Below, one piece after another: positions 57,384 to 64,000 of a DNA stretch of 64,000 nt; the first letter of the stretch is position 1; each line of letters starts with the position of its first letter. The notes beneath the pieces were generated by a model. That model worked only from the letters and a program-made list of their open reading frames with translations, ran no database searches and was not told the DNA's origin. Source of the DNA: Hymenobacter artigasi (GTDB lineage Bacteria > Bacteroidota > Bacteroidia > Cytophagales > Hymenobacteraceae); assembly GCF_012275535.1 (NCBI RefSeq), contig NZ_JAAVTK010000009.1:62001-126000 (forward strand), written 5' to 3'. Both the position numbers and the translations under genes were made by a program.

Positions 57384-59744
57384 TTAAAACCGGAAATTGT
57401 ACGTCAGCGACGGGATGACCGGGAACAGCGATACCTGCTTAGCCTGGAAGCCGGTGGTGCGGCCGCTAGCCTTGTCCTTCACCGTATCGAAGAACACGAA
57501 ATAGGCGTTGCGCCGGTTGTAGGCGTTGTAGATGCTCAGGGTGAGGTCCTGGTCGCGCCGGGCCCCGATTTTGTACACCACGCCGAGGTCGAGGCGGTGG
57601 TATGGGATGAGGCGGTAGGAATTGCGGTCGGGGTACACGGGCACCGGGCGCGGGTCGATGCCTACGCTGGAGCCCGGAATATCCTGCACGCCAAATCGGC
57701 CCTGCGGCAGCGTAGTGAGGTTACCCGAGGTATAAATAAAACTGGCAGTGAGGCTGATACGGGTGTTGAGCTTGTGTATTACCACCACAGTCAGGTTGTG
57801 GCGGCGGTCATAGTTGGGGTGGAAATCCTGGCCGCCGTTCACGCCGTTGGTGCCGTTCTGGGGCTGGAAATTGCGCCAGCTCCAGGCCAGCGTGTAGCCA
57901 ATCCAGCCGGTGGTTTTGCCGGTTTTCTTTTCCAGGTACAGTTCGTTGCCGTAGGCCCAGCTCTTGCCGAAAATGAATTCCTGGTCCAATTCGGGGTTCA
58001 CGAACAGCTGCGCACCATCGCGGAAATCGACTTGGTTGCGGCCCCACTTGTAGTACAGCTCATTGGTGAGCAGGTACTTGCCGCCGCCCAGCAGGAAGCT
58101 CGCGCCCCCGCTCACCTGCTGCGACTGCTGAGGCTTCACCGACAGCCGCGACGGGTACCAGATATCCGTGGGCAGCGACGCGCCCGAATTCGTGACCAGG
58201 TGCACGTACTGGTACATCATGGCGTAGTTGAGCTTGAACGACGTCTTGTCGTTCAGGGCGTAGCGGGCGGCGGCGCGGGGCTCCAGGCCGGCGTACTGGT
58301 TGGTGCCGCTGCGGAAGCCGGTCAGGCGCAGGCCGCCTTCGAGCTGGAGCTTGTCGGTGGCCTTGTAGTTATCGGAAGCGTAAACGGCCCCGTCGAGGGC
58401 GTCGTAGCGCACGTCGGAGCCGATGTCGAGGCGGCCATCGCCGGTGCTGGCGCTGAGGCGGCCCACGCCGAAGTGGTGCTGCGTAAACGTGGCCCCGGTC
58501 TTAATCTGGTGCCGGTCGTTGGGAGTGTATTCGAAGTCGGTGCGGCCGGTGTAGTCCGTGATTTGCGAGCCCAGGTTGAAGCTGAACACGTTGGCCAGCT
58601 GGTTGGTAAGCGTGTATTTGTAGTCCGACACCGACACGGTAGTATTCACAAACAGCTTGGGCGAAAACGTATGGTTCCAGCGCAGCGAGCCCAGGGTATT
58701 GCCCCACTGGAAGCTGAATTTGAAGCCGTTCGGGCTGCTGAAGCCGAAGATGTCGCGGCCCAGGTAGCCGGTCAGAAACAGCTGGTCTTTCTCGCCGAGG
58801 GTGTAGTTGGCCTTGGCGTTGAGGTCATAGAAATAGTAGTCGGGAATGGGGCTGTAGTCCTCCTTGCCCTCATTGGCCTTGTTGAGCGCCCGCGTGAAAA
58901 TGTCGAAATAAGTGCGCCGCCCACTCACGATGAACGAGCCTTTGCCCTTGTTTATCGGCCCCTCGTAGGTGAGACGCGACGAAATCAGGCCCACGCCGCC
59001 GGTGGCCACGTAGTGCTGCCGGTCGCCCTCACGCAGCTTCACATCGACCACCGACGACAGCCGTCCGCCAAACTGCGCCGGGAAGCCCGACTTGTACAGG
59101 TCCACGCTCTGCACGGCATCGGAATTGAACACCGAAAACAGCCCGAACAAGTGGTTGGGGTTGTATACCACCGTGTTATCAACCAGCACCAGGTTCTGGT
59201 CGGCCGAGCCGCCGCGCACAAACAGGCCGCTGGTGCCCTCGCCCCCACTCTGCACCCCGGGCTTCAGCTGCAGCGTTTTCAGAATATCGACCTCGCCAAA
59301 CAGGGCCGGCAGCAGTTTGGCCTCGTTAATACTGAGGTGCTCGACGCCCATCTGGGTGGTTTTGAGCTTCTGCGCCAGGGTCACGGTGCCCTCCACCACC
59401 ACTTCGCCCAGCTCGTTGCCGCTTTCTTCGAGGTTGAGACTGAGGCGCTGGTTTTTAGTCAAAGTCACCTCGCGGGTGATTTGCTGGTAGCCGATGAAGG
59501 CGATGACCAGCTGATGGCGGCCCGCCGGCAGGCTCAGCGAATAGTGGCCGAGCGAGTCGGCCGCCACGCCAGTTCCGAGGGCGGGCACGGCCACGCTGGC
59601 GCCGGGCAGGGTTTCGCCGCGCCCGCCGCGCACCGTGCCGCTGATGGTGAACCGCGCCGCCGTCTGGGACCAGCCGGCCCGGGGCCAGCCCAGTCCCAAT
59701 ATGAACAGCAATAGGTAGTAACGTCGGGAAAAGCTAAAAATCAT
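57384..59744 (-). CDS. TonB-dependent receptor partnered with DUF4249
   Basis: A 786-residue outer-membrane receptor. From the ATG at 59744 it has a signal peptide (MIFSFSRRYYLLLFILG...), a carboxypeptidase-like domain (about 30-115, TISGTVRGGRGETLPGASVA), a plug (about 120-230, with LFVRGGSADQNLVLVDNTVVYNP) and a barrel ending in an aromatic strand (SLTYNFRF). The plug resembles the FecA-like group found beside DUF4249 lipoproteins. Ligand is unknown. The -7 element at 59767 lies about 22 bp upstream. Confidence 0.92.
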   Translation of the reverse strand: MIFSFSRRYYLLLFILGLGWPRAGWSQTAARFTISGTVRGGRGETLPGASVAVPALGTGVAADSLGHYSLSLPAGRHQLVIAFIGYQQITREVTLTKNQRLSLNLEESGNELGEVVVEGTVTLAQKLKTTQMGVEHLSINEAKLLPALFGEVDILKTLQLKPGVQSGGEGTSGLFVRGGSADQNLVLVDNTVVYNPNHLFGLFSVFNSDAVQSVDLYKSGFPAQFGGRLSSVVDVKLREGDRQHYVATGGVGLISSRLTYEGPINKGKGSFIVSGRRTYFDIFTRALNKANEGKEDYSPIPDYYFYDLNAKANYTLGEKDQLFLTGYLGRDIFGFSSPNGFKFSFQWGNTLGSLRWNHTFSPKLFVNTTVSVSDYKYTLTNQLANVFSFNLGSQITDYTGRTDFEYTPNDRHQIKTGATFTQHHFGVGRLSASTGDGRLDIGSDVRYDALDGAVYASDNYKATDKLQLEGGLRLTGFRSGTNQYAGLEPRAAARYALNDKTSFKLNYAMMYQYVHLVTNSGASLPTDIWYPSRLSVKPQQSQQVSGGASFLLGGGKYLLTNELYYKWGRNQVDFRDGAQLFVNPELDQEFIFGKSWAYGNELYLEKKTGKTTGWIGYTLAWSWRNFQPQNGTNGVNGGQDFHPNYDRRHNLTVVVIHKLNTRISLTASFIYTSGNLTTLPQGRFGVQDIPGSSVGIDPRPVPVYPDRNSYRLIPYHRLDLGVVYKIGARRDQDLTLSIYNAYNRRNAYFVFFDTVKDKASGRTTGFQAKQVSLFPVIPSLTYNFRF

Positions 59745-59766
59745 ACGGTGGCAATCGAGGAACACG

Positions 59767-59774
59767 CAAAGGTA
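59767..59774 (-). promoter_or_regulatory. -7 promoter element of the TonB receptor-DUF4249 operon
   Basis: TACCTTTG on the minus strand (59774-59767), exact TAnnTTTG, about 22 bp before the ATG at 59744. No -33 match at standard spacing was found. Confidence 0.5.
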
Positions 59775-59830
59775 GCGTCCTCCCCAACGCCGGCATCCGC
59801 CGGATAGTTTAGCGCCCGCGCGCGCCCGGC

Positions 59831-60142
59831 CTACTTGCCCACGAACGGCTGCAAAGCCTGCGCGATTTGGGTGGCCGGCACCACGCCCGCCTGCCGCCAC
59901 ACCGGCTGCCCCTGATGAAACAGAATCAGCGTGGGAATACTCTGCACGCGATATTGCTGAGCTACAGCCTGGTTGCGGTCCACATCAATTTTGATGATGC
60001 GCACTTTGCCGCCATGCTGGGCCGCCACCTGCTCCAGAATAGGAGCCATGGTTTTGCAGGGGCCGCACCAGGTGGCAAAAAAATCGACCAGCACCGGCAT
60101 TCCGGGGCTGTTGATGAGTTCGGGAAAAGACTTGCGAGGCAT
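59831..60142 (-). CDS. Thioredoxin
   Basis: A 103-residue thioredoxin-fold protein with VDFFATWCGPCKTMAP (active-site WCGPC, Cys about 26 and 29), the cis-Pro segment SIPTLILFHQG and the buried Asp region (IDVDRNQAVAQQYRV). With no signal peptide it is cytoplasmic and reduces protein disulfides via thioredoxin reductase. Length is typical. The start is ATG at 60142; the gene is 86 bp upstream of the TonB receptor start on the same strand. Confidence 0.95.
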   Translation of the reverse strand: MPRKSFPELINSPGMPVLVDFFATWCGPCKTMAPILEQVAAQHGGKVRIIKIDVDRNQAVAQQYRVQSIPTLILFHQGQPVWRQAGVVPATQIAQALQPFVGK

Positions 60143-60192
60143 GATGCGTGACGGTTAAGCGAAAATTCAGAACGTCTGACCTGACTATAACG

Positions 60193-60221
60193 CAAAAAGC
60201 CCGGCGCGGGGCCGGGCTTTT
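60193..60221 (-). terminator. Rho-independent terminator
   Basis: On the minus strand AAAAGCCCGGC, a short loop and GCCGGGCTTTTTG. It ends the upstream minus-strand gene (60248-60697) before thioredoxin starts. Confidence 0.85.
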
Positions 60222-60247
60222 GAACTTTGCGGTCGGAACCGGCTCAG

Positions 60248-60697
60248 CTACTTGTTAATAATCGTCACGTCATTGGCCACTTCGGGAATCGTGAACCGGC
60301 CACCCACGGCTTTCAGGCCCTTCACGCGGCATTCCCAGGTGTAGCGGCCGGGGATGGCGCTGGCCGCTTCCCCCGTTTCGGCCTTGAAATATTCGGGGTC
60401 GGAGGGGTCGGTGGGGAAAAGCACGTCTACACCGGTCTGGCCTTTGGCCAACTCCTTCACCAGCAGATAGTCTTTGCCGGTTTTTTCGCTATGCACAATA
60501 AAATTGGCCGTGTAAGGACCAAGCTGGCCGTATTTATCCAGGATGCCCAGCTTGATTTGGGCGGTAGTGCTCACCATCCAGGTTTGCGCGTGGGCGGCGG
60601 GGGCCGGGCCCAGCAGCAGCAACATCATCAGCGCACCGCCCAGCCAGCCGGCCAGCGGCCACTGTTTGAGCTGTAAAAATGAGGGTACAGTTATCAT
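60248..60697 (-). CDS. Secreted hypothetical protein
   Basis: From the ATG at 60697 the product is 149 residues with a signal peptide (about 1-38, ending PAAHAQ). The mature part is beta-rich (AQIKLGILDKYGQLGPYTANFIVHSEKTGKDY, and a C-terminal GRYTWECRVKGLKAVGGRFTI) and could be one immunoglobulin-like domain. No family was recognised. A terminator follows its stop. Confidence 0.75.
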   Translation of the reverse strand: MITVPSFLQLKQWPLAGWLGGALMMLLLLGPAPAAHAQTWMVSTTAQIKLGILDKYGQLGPYTANFIVHSEKTGKDYLLVKELAKGQTGVDVLFPTDPSDPEYFKAETGEAASAIPGRYTWECRVKGLKAVGGRFTIPEVANDVTIINK

Positions 60698-60925
60698 CAC
60701 GGTTAAAAGATTTGGAGAAAAATGGTGAAACGCGGCTGAACAGAACGGGTGGTAATATGCAAAACCTCCGCACATTACTGGCCAAGATAGTACGCCGACA
60801 ACGAATCCGCAACTTGCAGCGGGCGAACACTGTTGGCATCTCAGCCAAACTATTCAAGCCCGACTACTATCTGCGCAATGCCCAGGCCACGCTCGCGGTC
60901 CGTCTCATGGCCGCCCGATAATTCA

Positions 60926-61210
60926 ATGCCGGCCCCGGCCGGCCACCGCTGCGGCCTCTGCGAGCGGGAGGTGCAATCGACCTCGCGCCACCACCTCGTG
61001 CCGCGCGAAGAAGGCGGCAAATACGGCCCCACCGTGGACCTGTGCCAGCCCTGCCACAGCAGCGTGCACCGCTTTCTGAGCAACCGCGCCCTGGCCCGGC
61101 AATATTCTTCGGTGGAAGCGCTGCGGGCGGCCGAAGAGCTGCAAACCTACCTGCGCTGGATTCGCAAGCAGCGCGTGGAGCGCATCAGCAACCGGCGCGG
61201 GCGGCGGTAG
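60926..61210 (+). CDS. Small HNH-type nuclease-fold protein
   Basis: A 94-residue product from the ATG at 60926: RCGLCEREV (first CxxC zinc pair), TSRHHLVPREEGG (HH catalytic segment), VDLCQPCHSSVHRF (second CxxC pair and final His), then a basic C-terminus. The pattern matches compact HNH proteins of the YisB type. Whether it cuts DNA in vivo is unknown; there is no partner methyltransferase. The next gene starts 42 bp later on the same strand. Confidence 0.85.
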   Translation: MPAPAGHRCGLCEREVQSTSRHHLVPREEGGKYGPTVDLCQPCHSSVHRFLSNRALARQYSSVEALRAAEELQTYLRWIRKQRVERISNRRGRR

Positions 61211-61252
61211 GCGGGGTTGCGCCGCCCGGCATTTTTGACGGAGCTTTGCCGG

Positions 61253-62311
61253 ATGAACCGCTATTTCGTGCCTTTCGCGCAGCTTCGGCAGCAGCCTACT
61301 ATTGTGGTGGATAGCGTGGGCCTTGGGGCCGTGCTCACGCTGGCGCACTGGCGCGGGGCGGCCACGCCCCCGGCCCTGCGCGACGATACCAGCGCCGGCT
61401 CGGCGTTGCGGGCGCTGTACGAGCCCACCACGCCCGGCCTGGAGGCAGCGGCTGTGACGGCCAATCATTTTGATATCGACGGCTTTGTCGGCGTGTGGTG
61501 CCTACTTAATCCAGAGCTGGCCCTGCAACACGACGCACTGCTGCGCATGGTGGCCGTGCTGGGCGACTTCCGGGAAATCGACCTGGCCCACCTGCTGGCT
61601 GACGACGCACTAAAGCTGGTGTGCTGGCTGAATGCCGAAGAAAAAGCCCGCTTCTACGAGCCGTTCGGTGCGCCCGCCCGGCGCCGGCGCGAGGATGAGG
61701 CCTCGGCGGAAAAATTCGACTGGTTTCTGCCCCGCTTCGCCGAAATATTGCAAAATCCCGAGGCCGGCCGCGTCGCCTGGCAGCCCGAATACGACCGGGT
61801 GCAACAGGCAGCCGCCATTATTCGAAGCAACCAAACCACGCGGCAGGAATATCCCGAAATCGGCCTAACCGTGGTGCGCACGCCCGCGCCGCTGCCCTAT
61901 TATGCTCTGTTCGGCCCCACCGCCGGCTGCGACATCGTGCTGAGCCAGTACGAAGACAACCGCTACGAGCTCGAATACAAGTACACCACCTGGATTGACC
62001 TGGCCAGCCGCCCCACCTTGCCGCGCCTGCCGCTGGCCCCGCTCGTAGCCCGCCTCAACGCGCTGGAAATCAGCGGCCGCACCTGGGCCGCCGACGGCAT
62101 TACCGATACCGGCCCGCTGCTGCGCCTCACCGGCCGAAAGCTCAGCAAAGCCGAGCGCTACGCCGACCCCGACGGCCGGCCGATTTACCCGTCGTCCATC
62201 GCGCCGGAGGTACTGGAGCGGGAGGTAGTGGCGTTTTTCAGCGAAGGTTACGCCGGGATTGAGGCGAAGAAATACTGGACCTGGCCGGAGGTGAAGGCGG
62301 CCGCGGTGTAG
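61253..62311 (+). CDS. DUF6687-like protein
   Basis: A 352-residue cytoplasmic protein, ATG at 61253. VDSVGLGAVLTLAHWRGAATP and NHFDIDGFVGVWCLLNP near the N-terminus recall the DUF6687 family; HFDIDG could be a metal-binding or catalytic site. LEYKYTTWIDLASRPTLPRL lies in the second half. Function unknown. The last codons (GCG GTG) and TAG stop lie in the palindrome at 62302-62382, mirroring the end of the convergent sbcC gene. Confidence 0.75.
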   Translation: MNRYFVPFAQLRQQPTIVVDSVGLGAVLTLAHWRGAATPPALRDDTSAGSALRALYEPTTPGLEAAAVTANHFDIDGFVGVWCLLNPELALQHDALLRMVAVLGDFREIDLAHLLADDALKLVCWLNAEEKARFYEPFGAPARRRREDEASAEKFDWFLPRFAEILQNPEAGRVAWQPEYDRVQQAAAIIRSNQTTRQEYPEIGLTVVRTPAPLPYYALFGPTAGCDIVLSQYEDNRYELEYKYTTWIDLASRPTLPRLPLAPLVARLNALEISGRTWAADGITDTGPLLRLTGRKLSKAERYADPDGRPIYPSSIAPEVLEREVVAFFSEGYAGIEAKKYWTWPEVKAAAV

Positions 62312-62382
62312 CGCGGACTCTGTAGTCCGCGAGTCCGGAAATTATGCTGACTCGCGGACTACAGAGTCCGCGCTACACCGCG
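62302..62382. repeat. Inverted repeat containing the stop codons of both convergent genes
   Basis: Arms 62302-62335 and 62349-62382 (starting CGCGGTGTAGCGCGGACTCT) are perfect complements with a 13-bp loop. Each arm, read on its own strand, supplies GCG GTG TAG as the end of a gene: the DUF6687-like gene on plus and sbcC on minus. The hairpin could also end both transcripts. Confidence 0.93.
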
Positions 62383-64000
62383 CAGTCGGTTTCTTCGCCG
62401 CGCACGTCTACCAGGTGCACCGAGCTGTTGCCGCCCGCGCCGGGCCGCACCCGAATCTGGGTGCCGATGCGGTCCTTGAGGTCGGAAACGTGGGAGATGA
62501 TGCCAATCATCTTGCCCGAATGCTGCAGGCGCTCCAGCGCGTCGAGGGCCGTGTTCAGGGCTTCGGGGTCGAGCGTGCCGAAGCCCTCGTCAATAAACAA
62601 CGACTCGATGCGGGCCTTGTGGCCGGCCAACTCGCTCAGGCCCAGCGCCAGCGCCAAGCTCACCAAGAAGCTTTCGCCGCCCGAGAGCGAGGCCATGGGG
62701 CGCACGGTATCGGCCTGGTCGTGGTCGATAATTTGCAGCTCCAGGTTGCGATTGGGCGTTTTGAGGATGGTGTAGCGGCCGGTGAGCTGGCGCAGGCGCA
62801 GGTTGGCCAGCCGCGCCAGGTGCGTGAGCGTAAGCCCTTGGGCAAACTGGCTGAACTTGTCGCCCCGCGCCGAACCGATTTGCTCGCTCAGGTCCTGCCA
62901 GCGCTGCTCTTCCTGCTGGCGCAGCAACAGCTCCTGCAAGCCGGCGGCCTGCTGGGCGCGGGCATCGTCGTCCAGTTTCAGCTGGTTGCCCACGGCCCCC
63001 AGCTTCTGCTGCAGAATATCATCGGCGGCCGAAAGCGTGTTGAGCTGGGCCGTAAGCTCGGGGGCCGAATGCGGCGTGAGGCCCGCCTCGGCGTGGTGGC
63101 TGAGCTCGGCGGTGAGGTCGGCGAGGCGGCGGGCAGCGGCAGTCTGGTTGGTGAGGTGCTCCTGACGCACCTGCTGCAGGCGCTGGGCTTCGGCGGGGGG
63201 CAGCAGCAGGGCGCGGGCTTCGGCGGCAGTGGCGAGGCCGGCGGTGGCCAGGGCGGCGGTGAGTTCGGCCTGGCGCAGCGTGTGGGCCGCATGGTGCGTG
63301 GCTAGCTGGGTTTGCAGACCATCGCGCCGGTTCTGCTGAATTTCGAGGGCTTTCTGCTGGTCGGCCAGCTGGTTTTGGCTGAGCTGCTGGGCATTGGCCA
63401 GGCGCAGGGTAGCCTGGCGGAGCTGCTCGGCTTCGGCAGCGGGGTTGGGGCCGGTGTAGGTGCGCTGGCGGGCTTGCTGCTGCAGTTGCAGGGCCTCTTG
63501 GTCAGCCGCCAAAACGGCGGCGGCGGCGGCAAGTTGGGTTTCCTGCTGCTTAAGGGCCTGCTTATTGGCATTGCGCTGGCTGGTTTTTTCCAGCAGCTGT
63601 TTTCCCAGCTCGCTGAGCGTGGTAACCTGGGCTTCGTAGTGGTCGGCTCGCTCCCGCAGCGTGGCCAGCAGACCGTCGTAGGGCGGCCGGGCGGGCAGCT
63701 CCAACTTGTGCGGCTGCAGGAAATCCCGAATCGAGCTTTGAAAAATCTCGGCCTGCTCCTGCCAGTATCCCAACTCATCAGCCAGCCGGGTTAAGTCCGC
63801 CTCGGTGGTCGTCTGCCGGTCCACTAGGCGCGGAATCTCACGCTGCGCGGCGATGATGGCCTCACCGGCCTGCTGGTATTTCTCGCGCAGCTCGGCCAGC
63901 TTTTCATCGAGTACGGCCAGGCGACGGCGGGCGGCGACGGCGGTAGCCTGCTCACCAGTAGCTGCTTCCAGCAGCGCACGCACGGCGGACGGGTCGGCCG
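62373..64000 (-). CDS. sbcC: Exonuclease subunit SbcC (C-terminal part, 5' end off the window)
   Basis: Large SMC-like ATPase that with SbcD processes hairpin and palindromic DNA ends. The visible 542 codons hold a long Gln/Ala-rich coiled coil followed by the C-terminal ATPase lobe: the ABC signature SLSGGESFLVSLALALGLSEL, Walker B SLFIDEGFGTLDPEAL and the IISHVSDLKDRI H-loop. The frame is open to the edge of the window. No zinc-hook CxxC is seen in this part; it would lie further upstream. Because SbcCD cleaves palindromes, its presence beside so many long inverted repeats is notable. Confidence 0.93.
   Translation of the reverse strand, partial: ADPSAVRALLEAATGEQATAVAARRRLAVLDEKLAELREKYQQAGEAIIAAQREIPRLVDRQTTTEADLTRLADELGYWQEQAEIFQSSIRDFLQPHKLELPARPPYDGLLATLRERADHYEAQVTTLSELGKQLLEKTSQRNANKQALKQQETQLAAAAAVLAADQEALQLQQQARQRTYTGPNPAAEAEQLRQATLRLANAQQLSQNQLADQQKALEIQQNRRDGLQTQLATHHAAHTLRQAELTAALATAGLATAAEARALLLPPAEAQRLQQVRQEHLTNQTAAARRLADLTAELSHHAEAGLTPHSAPELTAQLNTLSAADDILQQKLGAVGNQLKLDDDARAQQAAGLQELLLRQQEEQRWQDLSEQIGSARGDKFSQFAQGLTLTHLARLANLRLRQLTGRYTILKTPNRNLELQIIDHDQADTVRPMASLSGGESFLVSLALALGLSELAGHKARIESLFIDEGFGTLDPEALNTALDALERLQHSGKMIGIISHVSDLKDRIGTQIRVRPGAGGNSSVHLVDVRGEETDCAV

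Noticed and set aside
57279..59714. 811-codon open frame on the plus strand antisense to the TonB receptor
   Set aside because: The minus strand encodes a complete TonB receptor with all domains. The antisense frame is a by-product of high GC and codon bias; its product has no recognisable domain.
60757..60921. 54-codon plus-strand frame (MQNLRTLLAKIVRRQRIRN...) before the HNH gene
   Set aside because: Basic and short, with no family or clear promoter; might be real but cannot be supported.

Overview
The window looks like a chromosomal segment of a pigmented, high-GC member of the Bacteroidota, most probably Hymenobacter or a close relative (Cytophagales). The support is a dcw cell-wall cluster in Bacteroidota order, TonB-dependent receptors next to small lipoproteins, a CrtW/CrtZ carotenoid cluster, weak Shine-Dalgarno sites with frequent TTG starts, and several promoters of the Bacteroidota type (-7 element TAnnTTTG). 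The genus is an inference from gene content; no 16S gene is present.

Layout. (1) 1-14365: a minus-strand division and cell-wall operon read as mraZ-rsmH-ftsL-like-ftsI(PBP)-murE-mraY-murD-ftsW-murG-murC-ftsQ (ftsQ runs off the left edge). Its promoter and a likely MraZ autoregulatory operator (three TGGTW boxes at 10-bp period) lie at 14313-14365. (2) 14589-18031: a plus-strand metal module: a small Cys/His-rich protein, a TonB receptor and a periplasmic HMA domain. (3) 18188-25837: a minus-strand carotenoid region: crtW, a DHCW cupin, ispH, a secreted hypothetical, crtB, crtI, an ECF sigma factor, a CarH/LitR-like MerR regulator with a B12-binding domain, and crtZ. (4) 25976-34399: enoyl-CoA hydratase, ComEC, PhyH dioxygenase, GNAT, PhoH, a SAM hydroxide adenosyltransferase-like protein and a lipoprotein esterase. 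(5) 34847-46000: ABM monooxygenase, hscB, tRNA-Leu(CAA), small hypotheticals, a lactonase, an AI-2E family permease, a ricin-PD40-OmpA protein, a Tudor-like protein, an amino-acid permease and two Spy-like paralogues. (6) 46088-55424: an orphan secreted protein, an MBL-rhodanese enzyme, an EamA permease, rarA, sppA, an intact IS3-family element (53558-54922, 5-bp target duplication TTGAT) and a lipoprotein. (7) 55508-64000: PNP, a DUF4249/TonB receptor pair, thioredoxin, an HNH protein, a DUF6687-like protein and sbcC (runs off the right edge).

The most striking non-genic feature is the density of long inverted repeats, about 20 in 64 kb, in several sequence families. Many sit against gene ends and supply the stop codon and last residues of neighbouring genes (murG, murD, rsmH, crtI, crtW, and both convergent genes at 62.3 kb). 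One family has a copy inside the murC reading frame, adding about 31 residues to MurC, much like Rickettsia palindromic elements. A second unusual feature is an in-frame 71-residue N-terminal extension on MurG, whose start codon overlaps the ftsW stop (TAATG).

Cell-wall synthesis and division are coordinated by the MraZ-headed operon. The carotenoid genes form several transcription units around two regulators, suggesting light- or stress-responsive pigment production. No CRISPR array, prophage, rRNA operon or replication origin was recognised.
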